A stretch of 42,380 nt of DNA from Parachlorella kessleri (taxonomy: Eukaryota > Chlorophyta > Trebouxiophyceae > Chlorellales > Chlorellaceae): positions 1 to 42,380 of the forward strand of contig BBXU01000814.1 of NCBI GenBank assembly GCA_001598975.1. Direction: 5' to 3'. Below the pieces are notes generated by a model. It ran no database searches, was not told the origin of the DNA, and saw only the letters and a program-made list of their open reading frames with translations. The translations under genes and the position numbers were made by a program. This document shows positions 1 through 15,000 of the stretch, piece by piece; the first letter of the stretch is position 1, and every line of letters begins with the position of its first letter.

Positions 1-3000
1 CCCCCCCGGTTTTCCCGGTATGCAGCCGCCAGGGACTTGATGATCAGCGGTGGCGGCGCTCTCAGCCTGGCGGCGCTGGCGCAGGCAGGCCTGCTGGCGG
101 GCGGGGGCGCAACGGGGGGCAACTGGGGCCCCCTCTCCCCCGAGGGCTCCAACACCTTGGGGCCCTCTGGCGCTGCTCTGAGCGATGCCGGGAGCGACGA
201 TCAGGAAGCAGGTGGGCTTCAATGCTAGGAGGGGCACACTCCTTGAGGGCTGTCAGCGGAGCATGTAGCCAAGGTTGGAGGCCCTGTAGGCTTGCGCGCT
301 ATGGCATCCCAGCACGAAGCTGCACCTGTGGGCGAGGTGTGTTTTTTGCAGCGCCTAGCACCCCTGCAGCTATGTGAGAGGCGGGGCCTGCGGTGTCTCG
401 CAGGCGGGTCTGACGTGGGATCCCCCCAGACCGGCAACCGCGGGGGCTTCATGCGCCGCGCCTTCACCAGGCAGCAGGGCAGCGGCGGCACCCTCAGCGC
501 GGCACAGCAGGCCCAGCATGGCTCTCCCGCTGCTGTGGAGGGCCCTGCTGGGCTGTTCCAGCAGCGTGTGAGGGAGTTCAACGCATGCGTGCCGCTGTCG
601 GGCGTCTCTGCAGGTGGATTGGTGCGGGGGTTTGGGCTTGGGTGCCGCCTACTGGCCCGGCAGCAGGTCTAGGTGTAGATGGGTTTGCTTGGGATGAGAG
701 CTGAGCAGCGTCAGCAGTCATGATGCCCTGCAGGGACTGGCCAGGAGCTGAGCTAGTAGCAGCAGGCAATTGGCTGGTTAAGTAGCACCTGCGCCTGCAA
801 TCGGTGAAGCGCAAGTGATTTAATATGGGCCCCCCGTCCAGATAGATGGAGAAGTTACAATGTTATTGCTACAGAGCGGGGTTTGTGAGCGTGCACAGCT
901 GCTCGTCTCTGGCACGCATCACACAGAGTTTTTGGGGGTGCTGATGACCCCCGCCTCTGTGTAGGGTGCAAGGTGGAGGATGCGGCCATCGCAGCCTTGC
1001 TGGCACACCTGCCACGACAGCAGCAGCAGAGCGCAGCAGACAAGGTGACCTGCTCTGACTTGCATAACTTATTGTCCCTTTCTATGATTAAGTCTCACCT
1101 GGCCTTGACAAGGGCAGGCATGACATATGACGTTGCCGGGCACCAGTACAAGGTGATCCAACATGTGCTGGCACTGCTACCCAGCCTGTTGCCTCCTTGG
1201 CATGACAGCAGCCCAGCACGCACCTTCACAGCAGGGGTTGGTTGGTGCAGGTCCTTGGGCAGGAGGAGGGGCGGGTGGCGGTGGCAGCGCTGCAGTGCCT
1301 GCAGCGGTTGGCAGCCAACCTGGGGGCAGCGGGCACCATTGTCGGGCCAGCAGGTGCACTCACTGGACTTCTTGCTTGCTGCCTAGCTGATCCTGGCAGG
1401 GCGACAGGTGGCATGCACATGCAGGCTGAGTCATGCTTCGCTTGCTCCTTGCTGCTTTTGATGCTTGAGGCTGGTGGAACTGGGCATGATGGGGTGGTGT
1501 TTGCATGGCGGGGCTTTTACATTTACGCGTGGGGTGCCTTTGAACCAAACTTGTAATCGCTGATACATGCCTGTGAAGCTACACGGCTGCAACTTACGAG
1601 GCCCTCAAGACAACATCCGCTGTCCAGCAGGCCAGGTGCTATGCTGGTTGCGCTGCCAGCATGACTTGAGAGGTTCTTGTCTCTTTCAACTAACCCTAGC
1701 CTTTCGCTGCAGGGGGCGCCGGCCGCATCTTTGCCTCCCTCCAGTGCGGCAGCGACCACGTTGCCTTCGAGGCGGCCCGCCTGCTGACCCGGCTCTTTGC
1801 CCCCGCCGCATGCCGGGCGGGCGCGGGGCCCTGGCAGCTAGGCCGGGGCGGTGGTAGGCTCAGCGACGCCGACCTCACGAGCCTCAACTCTGCGGACGAG
1901 ACAGCGGCGGCCAGAGCGGCCAAGTCGGTGTGCTTCATATCAGACACACGGTAGGTGTAGGGCAGGGCGGTTGTGGACGCTGTGCTGTCCTGGAGCCTGG
2001 GTGGTACAGCAGCCCACCGTCTACCGCCCGGTGCTGCACAAGTCCTTTGCTACACTGCCTATTACCTGGTGCTATCACTGGTTTCTGAGGCTTGGCCAGT
2101 AGCTACCAGCAGGAGGAGTGAGAGGCAGGCACCCCCAATTCACAGAGCGCCCTCCTCCGCTGCAATATAGGTGTGCGATGCTGACGTCAGCTCTCAAGGC
2201 GGGTGGTGGCCATGGCCAGTCTGCGCTGGTGTCCATGGCGGTAGCGGAGGCCCTGGCTGCTGCTGTCTGTGAGCCGGGTGCACGCACCACAGACCCGCAC
2301 ACACTGACACTGCTCCTCCAGGTGGGGTGGGTGGGTGGGTGGGGTGTAGAGGCAGTCAGACTTTCAATGTCCACACTGGAAGTGGGCATGGGCTCCCTAC
2401 ACAGCATTGCTGCATATGGAGCTTGGGCCCAAGCTGTGGTGCCTGACGATGCGATGCATCAGCACTGCAGGGCTCCTCCTGCCCGCCGTTGCAGCCTGAC
2501 TTGTGCAGGAGGCTACTACCAGGCCATGGAGCCCTTGGTATCCCTCGACCTACCCTCTCCCTACTCTGACGCTGTGCCTGCCTGCAGGAGGCTGCTGCCA
2601 TGGGCCACCCCCTGTTTGCTCTGTTCAGCCACCCCGCCCCCCGGGTGGCCGAGGCGGCCGCCCTTCTCATGCGAGCCATTGCCGAGGGAGGGTCTGATGC
2701 TGCTGAGCCCATGCGGGCAGCGGCACTGAGCGAGGGCGCCATCTTGCATCACCTGCTCAATGCCCTGGGGCCGCAGGTATGTTGACGCCACCTTGGGCGC
2801 GTGCCGTCTGACCACTTGCCGAGTTAAGAGGCTTCCTTGCCACATACTTTCACCAGCCAAAATGAACGTCCAGGAGTTGCATAGGCATCCCCAATACTGT
2901 GAAGCTTCCCTTACATGCCTTGCGAGACCTCGGTCCCATCGTCGACTGGTGGGACCAGCGGGAAAAGCAATCTTGTTCATCTGATGAGCACGTAGTACCC

Positions 3001-6000
3001 TTTTCCCTTATACAGAGCCCCCGTGCCAAGCTGAGCCAGGAGCTGGTGGCTGTGTGGGCTGACGAGTATTCCCCAGCGTTGGCGCTGCTGCGGAGGATCT
3101 TCCCCCCGGGGCTGATGCGATACCTCAACTCCCGCCCCCGCCCTCCCGCCGCCGCCCCGCCTGCACCCCGGCAGAGATTGCCAGCTCGCGAGGCGCAACA
3201 CATCCCCCCTACTACGGCATTGCCAGGGACAGCAGCAATAGCGGCATCGGCAACGCCGGCGGCAGTATCACAGCAGGCTGCAGCGATACCAGATCCCCTG
3301 CATCTGCAGCCTGGCGCGGGCCTGGCATCGCCCGGTGGCCAGCAGAGGGCTGCTGCTGTCGCCAATCCGCTGTCCCCTCCTTCTCCGCAGCAAGTCATGT
3401 CAGCCCAGCATGCACAGCATCCACAGCAGCAGCAGCAGCAGCCAGGGGGCGTCGCGCAGCAGCCACCTGCGGTCAGGGTGCAGGGCCCTGGGCTTCACAG
3501 TGCCGCTGATGGTGCCAGGCCGCCCTCCCCGCTGGCCAAGCGCTTCTTCAGCGCCCCTGCTGACAAGGAACAGCGTGAGTGGCCACCAGGGCTCCCGTAG
3601 CCTGCCAGTGTCTGTTCGTGGCTGGGCTGCATTCCCATATGCTTCGCGAAGCAAGTTGCCTGCTGGGATGCACAGTCTTCCTGTGCAGTTGGTTATATGC
3701 GTTTAGTACCCAGCCAGGCCTTTGTGCTGAAACTGAGCTGGCGGTCCCTGTTCCTGGACACTTAAGGGTTTGTAGCTACGGCTGGCTGGCTGTCTCAGCG
3801 CCTCACCACTTGCCCTCACAATGCATGCAGCCAGCCTGCGGTGTAACTGGGACGGCTTCTGGGCTGCGGTGGGGCGCGACCACAGCCATGCGGGCCTCAT
3901 CTGGAACGAGCGCACCCGCTCGGAGCTCAGGGAAGCCCTGCAGGTCGGTTGGGTTGCACTTGGGACTAGGAGACTGTTGGTGGCCTGCAGGGCCGCAGCG
4001 AGATTACAACCCACCTGCATGGCGTGCTGTGGGCTGGTGCGTGTCTGGGCCTGGCATCTGATTCTTGGAAGGGAGGGTGGGTGGGGCTTGGGGTGGCCAC
4101 TGGGGCCCGCTGTGGCCTGCTGAGATAGGGGTAGCCGTGCAGTTCTGAGGTACGCACTCCCTGCTGCGGTGAGCAAGATGTGGCCGGCTGCTACATGGCT
4201 TGGTACTTGCGATCTCACTATGGCCTGAGAGGGCAGGTCCCTCACGGGTTCAGGGCGAGTAACGTCCCACGGCTTGAAGTTCAAAACCGGCTGCACATAT
4301 ATTTGACTTGTCTGCAGACAGAGGAGTCTCTGCTGCGCATGGCGCGCATGAGGGCCAGCGATGGCTCAGGGGTCACGCCCTCTTGGAACCACCTGGACTT
4401 CAGGCAGGGCTGGCTGGCTAGGAAACAGACTGCCGCTGAGAGCGTGGACGTTGCTGGGTGGCCGCCACCATCCTTGCATGGCTTCTGTTGACGGCTGGAG
4501 ACACCTGTGCAGCATATTGGCTGTTGCGAATCCAGCATCCACCGGCAGGTACAAACTTAAGATTTCCTCAAGGATGAATTATTGCAAGAGCATGCCCACT
4601 GCTGCTGCGGCCGCAGGGTATCCTACCCCTCCCTGGCGAAGCACCTGTGCGTGGGCGGCACCTACGTCAAGCTCTTGCTGGACGGCAGCGATGCAGATGC
4701 GGTAGAGAAGCTGGCCGCACCCCGGGACTTCTTCACTGCCGCCTACCACCACTTCCTCTGCCTGGGGGACCCCTGCCTCTACCCACCGTCCTCTGCTGCT
4801 TTGTTTGGGGCTGGAGGTGGCGGTGTCGCTGCCAACGGTGTCGCAGCCCCCTCAGCGGCCGTGCTGGGAGGCGTGGGTAGCATCGGATCTCCTTTGGGAG
4901 AATCCTCAGATCCCATGGCCGACCGGGAGCTGTGCGTGCGTGCCATGGCAGCTACGTATGCTGTGCATGCCGCGGCTATAGGCCCCTTTGAGGGGGTGGC
5001 CCCCACGCTGCGCCTGCTGGATGCCACGCCCTCTACGCCCTTACGTCATCACCTATTACGGCTCGTTGCGGTGCTGGTGGTGGTACCACCAGGCAAGGAA
5101 AGCAAAAGTAATCAAGCCGCAGCAGAGGCAGGTGCAGGTGCTGGCAGCAGCAGTACCAACAGTCGGGCAGTGGCAGCAGGCGGTGCTGCCACAGCAGCAG
5201 CAGCTTCTCCTGCTGCTGAGTCTGCCAGGAGAGCCAACGCTGTGGCGATAGTGGGGGCTGGCGGGGTGGAGCTGCTGGTGGACCTGCTCACAAGTGAGGG
5301 GCAGGCCCGGGGGGAGGGAGGGGTGGGCGGGGGCGCCTTTCTCCATGCTGGCCAACAGCAGGCCATAGCGTGCTGCTTGGGGGGGCGGAATTCTTAGCAC
5401 TTGGCTGGATGAATGTTGGTATCCGGGACTTGTGCCTCCCCAAGCGCTCTCCAGTGCAAGGATTGCAAACAGTTGCTCTGCTGCACAGATATGCCCAACT
5501 GTCCCCTCCACACGCCCCGTGCACTACACTGCAAGCCGCGCATTGATCTCCTGGCCTGCTGCAGCTGCCCACGAGGCGGCTGACCGCCCCGTGACGGCCC
5601 TGGCCCAGAGCAACCTCATCGCTGCTTCCAGCTTTGCCGAGGAGCGCAAGGAGTGGTACTACTACCCAGCCGCGGCAGCGGCAGCAGCTGCAGTGCCATC
5701 ACATCAGCAGCAGGGCCAGGGGCCGCCTAGGTACGGCTGTTGGCGGGAGTGGGGAGCAAGTAGCCGATGCACTGTTGATGGACATGACAGCGGTCGGGGT
5801 GCTGGACGGCGGCTGTATCTGTTGGTCGCCTAGGCGCACACTGCTCCCTGTCCTGGCAAGGCGTGCTGCCTGTGTGGCGTGGGTGGAGGCCTCAGTAAAT
5901 GCACTTTCAACTATAAGCCTGACGCGTTGCCACTTGTGCCTTCTCGCTTTCTTCCCTGTCATTTGGTGCTGCCTGCAGTGGAGGACTACATATGCGCTGC

Positions 6001-9000
6001 TAGCCAGCCCCTCCCGTTTGCTGCAATCTGCAGTGACCTCGAGTCTGGCCGGCAAGGCCCCGTCAGCAAGGAGGAGCTGCGCCAGCTGGCAGCCAGGGCC
6101 AGCCTCACCCCCGCCACACTGGTCTGGGTGGCGGGCATGCCGCAGCCGCAGCCGCTGGGCGCGGTGCGAGAGCTACGGTGGTGGACAGCTCGCGGGCTGG
6201 GTGAGCAGGCCGGCAGCAGCAGGCAGCCGTCTCCGCTACCTGCCGCACTCTTCTAGGGCACGGCATGCTTGCTTCCACGTTGCCGCCCAGCAGTTGGCTG
6301 TACAATGTGTGCAGCATGTTACGTGATGCTTGCTTGCTGTTGCCGGGTTGCTTGTGGGCAGGGTTGATTGGTACTAGCCTGCAGAGGAGAGTATGTGTGC
6401 AGGCTGGCCTAGAGTGGGGAAAGGAGATGGATCTGGCTGTCGTATGTCAGTGCCACGGTGCTATCCTGCCTGCAGGTCCCATGACGCCCTTCGAGGTGGC
6501 GTGCACCGCCCTCAAGGTGCTGCTGGCACTCGCTCGGCTGCACCCAGCAACTGTGGCCGGCAGCAGCAGCAGCGCACAGGGCGAGGCAACCAGCTACAGC
6601 CAAGCCCTGTTCCCGCTGCCCCTGGCCCACAGGCAGATGGCCAGCCAGCGCTGCCTACCCCACATAGCCCAGGTGGGTGGGTGGGCCACTCCAGTGGTGC
6701 AGGTCGCAGCCATCTGACTTTGGGGCAACTGGAACCAAGTGCAAAGGTTTGGCTACTACCTTTCCTGAGGTCTGTAAGTAAATACACCATGGTTTGGGTG
6801 CAGCTGGTATTGCCAACCGCACCAAGCAACCACTTGCTGCAACATGCTCAACACTGCGGGTAGTATGCAAGCCTGTGTATGTGCCACGCACTACCTCGCT
6901 TCGTGCTGCGCACTGTATGGACCCACAAGTCTTCTCCAATGCCTGCGAGGTGCTGGTACGGCGTGGCGGCACACACGCCAGGAAATCTACTTCATTCTAA
7001 AGACCTCCCTGACAGCCAACTCACCCTGCCTGCCCCCGCAGCTGGTGCTGACGGCCGAGCCCTCCCTGGTGTCCGCCACCTGCGAGCTGCTGCACGAGGT
7101 GCTGGCCCACAACCCGGGCGCCCTGGCTGGGCTGTACCGCACCGGCATCTTCTTCTTCTTGCTGGCATACTGCGGCAGCAACCTGCAGGAGGCGGCGGCG
7201 CTGCTCAAGGTGAGTGCGGCAGTGTGGTTTGCTAGCTTTCTGTGACAGGGCGGGAGGCGTGGAGCTGGAGGAAACGTGGGGGGAGGGTGGCGCAGCACAT
7301 GCTCGTGGACAAAGCTTCACCCCCTTGAAGGGGGGAGCCCATGGTACCTGCTAAGGCAGCACATGCGTAGTTTGCAACTTGGGGAGATTTAGTAGTTTAC
7401 ATCAGCGGGCAGTTCCCTGCAAGAATGCAGGGTTGCCATATGAAAGGAAATTTAGTTCTCCTCCTGTTGGCCTGCCTGCAGGCCTCCCACTTGCATCAGC
7501 ACTTCCGGGGGGCCCGGGAAGCTGCCGCGGCAGGGCAGCCCCTGGCGCAGAGGAGTATCCTGGGGGGCCTCCTGCCAGGTGGAGGGTGCTGACTCGTGGC
7601 GATGCCACGAAGCTTTTGGTGCTCCTGTTTGGCTGGCAGTCCTGATGAGGAACCTCTGTATGCCAAGGCTTACATGCACTGTCGAAGCCGACCTGCAGGG
7701 GACTACAATGTTGCTGTGGTGCTGCAGAGTCGCTGCTGTACCAGCTGGAGAGCTACGGTCCTGAGGCCTTTGCTGCGGCCCTAGTGGGGGACTCGGACAC
7801 ACCCGAGCTTATATGGACCCACCGCATGCGCGGCCAGCGCCTAGTGCCCCAGGCGAGTTCACCGTACTGCTCGCTGGCTGGATGTAGGAGGAGGGCAATC
7901 GTCCTTGGCCTGCTGCATCGCGGCCTCCATCCCGGCTGCTACACACGCTTTAAACTCCTACTTCTATCCAACTCGCTTTCAGAAGCCTCCTATCCTATCG
8001 CTTCACTTCTTCCATAAGCCTGCGACTGCTGTCCTGTCCCTCGCGGGTGTGGGTGAGCCTCCTTGCGCCCTGCCCGCCCCTCCTGCCACAGATGCTCCAG
8101 CACCTGGGTGACTTCCCCCGCCGCCTGGCCCAGCACGCCCATGCTGCGTATGACTACACCCCCTGCCCGCCCGTGGGATACCCGGAGCTGGAGGGGGAGC
8201 TGTTCTGCCGGCGCTACTACCTGCGCCACCTATGTGACGAGGACCGCTTCCCGCGCTGGCCGCTGGTGGACCACGTGCCCTTCCTGCAGGTGGGTGAGGG
8301 GGCTGGGCACCCGTAGTGGGTATATGCCGCCTGTTGCTGTCATTATATTACGGTGGCTGCCACCCCCCTTCCCATACACCAGCCATGTGGGGGGATGGAT
8401 GCATGGCACTTCACAAATTGGAAGGTGGTGGCGTCTCGCCTCGCTTGCTGCCTACTCGCCACTGCCACGCCTGACAGCGGCTGGTACATGCGACGGCCTG
8501 GCACAGTCAGGGCCCCAGCTGCACGCCTTGCAAGGTCGTGGACATGACATGTGGGGCAGTGTGTACAAAGGCACAAACAGTGAGCTAGCAGGTGCTTGCA
8601 TATGAGCATTGCTGCTGCTTGACACGTCAAGCCTCGCCCTGCCCATTTGCTTCAGGCTCCTACAGCAACGTGAGAATGCCACTCTCAACAGTGTATTGTC
8701 CTGACCATTAGGCAATCATGCCTGCTCTCTTGATCTGCCTGCAGGCACTCCTGGATGAGTGGCGTGCTGAGCTGGCCCGGAAGCCGCTGTCCATGAGCGA
8801 GACTGAGGCCTGCCGGGTGCTGGGGCTGGAGCCCAGGGAGGGGGCCGGCGGGGCTGTGTCGGAGGACGAGCTCAAGGCAGCCTACCGCAGGCAAGTTGGC
8901 GGCCATGGGCTGGGGGTGCTCCTGGCCTGGCAGGGGGTGCTGGTGGAGGTCGTGTTGGTTACTACAACAGAGCTGGCACATCTGACTGCCAGAGGGGTTT

Positions 9001-12000
9001 CCTGCCTGCATTCAAGGTAGACACCTGGTGGAGACCCTTCGGCCCATCTGCCTGCAGGCTGGCCCGGCTGTACCACCCCGACAAGAACCCGGAGGGCCGC
9101 GACAAGTTTATGGCGGTGCACAAGGCGTATGAGCGGCTGCAGGCGGGCGCGGCGGGCGGGCAGGGCCCCCAGCCCTGGAGGGTGCTGCTCATCCTCAAGG
9201 TGGGCCTGCCCTGCCCTGCTGTGCTGTGTTTGTCATGCTGGGCTTCCTTGGGCTGCCTTGGTGCTTGCTTCAGGTGCCACGCCTCGGCTGGGCATGCAAT
9301 AAAAATCTGTCATGCACATAGTCCTGTGCAGCTGATCGCCCCCTGCTACATATGAATGTGCAGTCAGGAAGGCTACTTAGCCGCACGTTAGGTTAAATTA
9401 TATGGAGGGGGAGAGCAGTTTCCGAGGGGCCTGGCAGTGTGGGGGTTGCACTCGTAGGATCGAGGTTGTCCTTGGTTGATGAATGGATGCGCCTGCCTGC
9501 CGTTGCAGGCCCAGTGCATCCTGTTCCGGCGGTATCCCGAGGTGCTGCAGCCCTTCAAGTACGCCGGCTACCCGCTGCTGCTGCAAGCCATCACGCTGCC
9601 GGCCAATGGGGGCGCGGAGGGGGCGCAGCAGCAGGCACACTTCCTCTCACCCGAGGTGGCACCACGCCTGCAGGCAAGTGGGCATTGGTTCTGTGTGGGC
9701 ACCCCCTCCCTGGGTGTTAATCCCCGCCAAAATCTGCGTTTAAACTGCCCTCCATCGGTTGATCGAATGGGGTCGGCAGCGGCGGCTTCTTGACTTCCTG
9801 CCCCAAGGTGCGTGCCCCCAGGCTACCTGCAGAGAGTTGCGATATCCAAGGACCCCTCCGTCTAGCTGCAATTGCCCCGCTCCTCCTGTGCTGTGCAGGC
9901 GGCTGTGCAGCTGTGCTGGCTGACGTGCGCCTGCTCCGCGCTGAACGGGGAGGAGCTGACCCGGTCGGGGGGCGTGGGGCTGCTAGGGGACCTCCTCTCA
10001 CGCTGTGTGGCCGGTAGGTGACTTGCACGAGCATGGCAGGCGGGACCTTGGTTAGTTGGTGGCTGGGTGATAATATGTGCATGCTGCTTGTGTTTCCTGT
10101 TTTGCTGCTAAGAGTTGGAGCCAAGAAGCTGGCTTGATTGGGTGCTACGATGTTAAGAGCGGATTGCAGCATGCAGGCTGCAATCCCTACCCGTCACTGA
10201 AAACTGGAGTAATGCGCGGCAGCTTTGTTACTTGCGGGGGATGGAAACTGGATGTGATCCAAATACTAGAAGTGCCATGCCACCCAATTCTGTGGCAACC
10301 TATTATTTGGGAATGCAGTGATTCCGCGTGACGTGGCGCCCACCCAGCCTGCGGCTGTGATAGCCACCCAGTCCCTGCGTGCGCTGGCTGTCATGGCCGC
10401 CTTCGCAAGCGCCCGTGCCGACCTGGCTGCAAGGCCGCAGGTATGCTCCCTGGCTGTGATGCTGCGCCATCCATGATGCCTGGGTTGCCTCATGCTTCTC
10501 TGCAAATCGCTTGCCCTGGCAGCGGGGGCTGTGGTGCCGCAGCGCGTGCGGGTCTATGGTAGTGACTTGCCTTCCTCGTGGGTTTTTGCAATCTGTCCAA
10601 GCATGGCTGTGTCCTGCTCTGCCCTTCTGTCCGCTGGTGCGGACTTCCTGATTGTATCCTGGCTAGCAGCTGTGCGCTTGGCTGGGTTCTCGGACAAGGT
10701 TCTCGGGCAAGGTTCTCGGGTAAGGTGGGGACCGGAGTGCTACCAGGCAGTGCATGCGGTGCCGGTTGGCAACAGGGCCACCCTTCCCTCCTCGCTTGCT
10801 CCGATGCAGCTTGTGGCGGACATAGTTTGGTGTTGCGGTCTGGAGAGGGCTGCTGCTGCCGTGGATGGTGCGCTGCTGGCCATCATACAGATGTCCCAGA
10901 CCCCCGAGCTGCAGGTAACAAGTGCTTGCCTGCGCTGATGCCGTCACTCACGAGCGTGATGATCGCTAGGGTGGCTGGCTGCAAAAGCACTCTGTGCGTC
11001 TCTTGCTGCAGCTGAAGTAGAGGAGTCAGTTTGCTCAACAGGCAGCATGCCTTTCTTAATGGGCCATGGTGGGGTACCACTGGGTTCTGCCAAGGTCTGT
11101 CACTTGCTTGTCAACTTATTTGTCGCCAAAGCTAATCTGCTGTGTGCAAGCCCCGCCTTGCAGGGACTGCTGCTGCGCAGCGGCGTGCTGGGGTGGGTGG
11201 TGCCGCTGCTGCTGGCATTCGACACCACGCACGACGAGGGGGAGGGCGGCGGCGGGCTGCCGCCTGCGCTTGACATTGGGCAGGGCGGGCGCAGCGTGCC
11301 GGACTTCCTGGGGCTGGGAGTGGACAGGCCAAACATGCAGGTGGGTGGGCGGGCAGGGTTGGGCAGATGAGTGGAGTTGTTGTCTTTTCCGACAGCAGGA
11401 GGGGCGCACACGAGTGAGCGACACACCAAGGGCTTCCTGGCCTGTGCAAGATTAGGGATTTCTTGGCAGCCTGATGACACTATGCTCTTAGGCTTGCTCT
11501 ACACAATTAGACCTGAGTGCTAGATATGCACGCTTCATAGGCGCATGTGTGCATCCGCTCTGCGCGCCTGCGCTGTGCCGGCTCCATTGCTGACCCGGTC
11601 GAAGCGGGTGCACACTGCAGGCTGCCCGCAACCTGCACGGCATGCTGGCCGTGAGAGCCCTGGCGTCGCTGGCGGGCTACCCCGGCATCAAGCCTGCAAC
11701 GCGGCCCAGCCCTGAAGCACAGGTGAAGTGAGGGCGCTGGGCAAGGGCCATCGCTGCTCTCCTTTACGGAGGCAGCTGTTGTGGCTGGTGTGCGTTGCCA
11801 GCCTGCAATTGGTGTTGCTTGCATTTAGAAGAATTTGCGCCACATCCCAGGTGTACATGTATGGCCCACTTGCCCTTGCAACCTCCTGCTAGCTCTTCCC
11901 TTCAATGCCTGTCATCAACCAAGTCTGTGGTGGCGCTGCGGTACTCAGTCTGTCCCTTTCCAACATGGGCTTCTGAAATGTAGGGTGTGCTGAGAGCTCT

Positions 12001-15000
12001 GCTGACTGAAACGTTGGCACCCCGCCTGGCTGACCCTGATCCACGGCCACTACTCCGAGACCTCAACACCACGGTGCAGACACCCCAGGTGTGTGTGCTG
12101 CGGCAAGACCCAACGCTTTCTGTGGGATTCGCGCCCTTCTAGCAGCTGGCCAGCGTACACGATGTGGAGTTGAGCAAACCTCCCAGCCAAAAAAAGTGCA
12201 AGGATTACTCGTGTTAAAGGGTGGCGCTACCGTCTTTTTCGTCAGTGCAATAACGATTCCTCTGTGTTTGTTGACATGATGAACAGAGGGCATGCCTCAC
12301 TGCCTTGGTGTCTGGCGCAACTGAAAAAAGGTGTCCCCAATCTCCCTCCGTGCCTGCAGGTCATCTGGAACAACCGCATGCGTGAAGAGCTGCTTGAGCT
12401 CATGACCACCCAGCGAGAGGCCTTTGCCAAAGGCACCATCACCTCCGCACCTCAAGCCGGGGCCAGCGGCATGCTGCCGACAGACTCAGCCGCTTCCCTG
12501 GCACCTCGGGACTTTGCGTATTCCTCGTTGAAGGGGGAGCTGGTGGTGGCGGGGGTGTTTGTGAGGGTCTACAACGAGCAGCCCTCCTTTGCGCTGTCGG
12601 ACGCCGCGGCCTTCTGCAAGGGGCTGGTCACGTGGCTGCATGCCTCACATCAGAGGGGCAAGCAGCAGGCTGAGCGAGGGGGTGATAAAGGGGCCGCGGA
12701 AGGGCCGCAGGAGCAGCAGCACACAACTCAGGTGGGCGCGTGTGCACCCTGACCGTTAAACCCAGACAACCTGCGTAAACATGACAGTTAGCGGCGGTGG
12801 CAGCACGCTTGGTTGGCAGCGCCCCAGGTCGGGCGGCAGGGATGAGATGCCCCGATCCAGTCTCAAAAGATGAGAAAGCCCCACTTCATTGGCGGGGGCA
12901 GTGTGCACAGGGTGTGAAGCCCATGTAGTGCGGCGAGGCATACTACAGGTCTGCATCTCAGCCTTCCAGGCGCCGAGTGCTTGTGGGGCAGACTGCTTCT
13001 GTGCCAGCCGCTGGGCTTCGCGGCGGACCCCAAGAGTTCCCACGATGCCAACCCTTGTATTCCGCTCTTCTGAACCCTCACAAGAATTTGATTGGCTGCC
13101 TGTCGGTCTCTGCAGGCACTGCTTGCGCTGCGGCACGTGCTGGAGGCAAACCCTCGCCTGCTAGGCTTGCTGAGCACCCGGCCGGCCCTGGTAAGACCTC
13201 ACTGCTCGCCTGTTGCAGGGCCAACTCCCCCTAAAAACAGGAGTGAGCCCTAGTAGAATTGCACCGTGTTGCCTATCGCTACTATTGCTCCATTCCGACT
13301 TAAGCAGCCTGGCACGCTTGGTCCTACGGCGCTGACGTTGCTGTCTGATGTTGGGGACCAGCAATTGGAGTGAGTGTGTAGCCAGCAGTCCCCCCTCCTT
13401 GGTAAAGTCAGTTTATCTGTCATCATCCAAATTTTTGGTTGATAATGCAGGAGCCGCTGCTGGACTGTGTGGCGCCAGCATGCACGCTGGGTCACGCTGG
13501 GCCCCTGTGGCCCACACAGCAGCAGCCACTGCAGCCACCGCTGTCCGGTCAGGTGGACGGCGCTGAGCTGTCACTGGGGGTGCTGCTGAGGCTTACAGCC
13601 CATGCAGGTGAGGTGGGCTGGCTGCACTTTTTGTGAAGATTACAATCAAGGAATCAGGGATGGTGCTGCCAAGAGGTGGTCTGGTGGTGGCCTTCCAGCC
13701 AGTCTGCAGCATGTAGGAGTCTTGCCGTGATTAGCTGCTATCTGCCCTTCCTCACCCATCGGTGCGGCATACCGATTGAGAATGCTCGTGTTGACATGAG
13801 CCCATTGCACACCATGTTGACCCTTGCAGGAGAGTTGCGCCTCCACACCTTGCTACTCATACCAACTGCACTTTGTGTCCTGCGTGTGTGCAGGGTGCAT
13901 CGAGGCGCTTGCCCAGGAGCGGTGTGTGCTGCAGTCCTACTGGCTGGTGCACCGGCCGCCAACGTCGTCGGCGTTGATGCTGGCGCTGCGCCTGCTGCAT
14001 GCGCTGGCCGGTGAGCTGACACCCCCGGGGGGTAGCATGCTGCGAGGGGAGGGAGCCCGTCTCACTGATGTCATCGCTTGAATAACCCAAGAAATATCCA
14101 CAAACCAAGGCTACTTTGGGTCGGTTGGGCCAGCCTGTTGTGTGGACCCGCCGTGCAGGCACCCCCGCCTGTGCCTGGTCCGCTGCTGCCCACGCCGGCA
14201 CGCTGTACCTGCTGACCCTGCTGCTGCCCGCCTCCTTAGTCAGCGACGAGTCAGACCGCAGCGTGCTGGAGACGGGGCGGGTGGCCGCGGCGTCGCTGCT
14301 GGGGCGCATCCTGGCGCAGCCGCTGCATGGGCCCAGGGTGGCGCTCATACTGGGCAAGATGCTGCCGCCCGGGCTGGTGGCGCTCATACAGGTGGGTGGG
14401 CGGGACCTTTTCACGCTCGCTGACATCCCTTGTACCCTAGTTGCATGCAGCAGAGCACCATTGGATAGATGAACAGTCCCCCCTTTGCCCCTCCCGACAG
14501 GCCGACACTGACCCTGGATGTGAGTGTGCCAATGCCATTGTATGGTCCTTTGTTGAGGTCCTTTTGCAAACAAGATCTGCTATCGGCGTCCTTTCCCTCT
14601 CAGGACGGGTCTGGGGAGGCTGTGGTAGCCGCACTGGGACAGACCAGCGAGACTCCCGAGCGGCTGTGGAACCGGTCTATGTATCAAGCAGCAGCGGAGG
14701 AGGTGTCACACCTAGCAGCCGCAGCACGGGCAGCACAGGCAAGGAATATGCTGTGTGTCCTCTAAGGTTTCAGCAGACGTAGGGGATTGCGTTACTGCAT
14801 TATGTCGTTGCAGTTCAAGTAGTAGTAACATAGTACAGCAAGCAGTCTCCGCTTGGGCCACTGTCTTGTTGCAAATGGGTTGAAGCTAAGTTTTCTCACA
14901 AGCACACTCCACTGTTTCTGAGCATCTTGCAGCTCAACAGCGTGTTGCCCCACTTGCTTGTGCACCTCACACCTGCTGGCGTGTGTGCTCACACCCCTGG

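Noticed and set aside
1..36. Possible start of RME-8 within the window
   Set aside because: The frame is open to base 1 and a large part of the protein normally precedes this region, so the ATG at 40 is internal.
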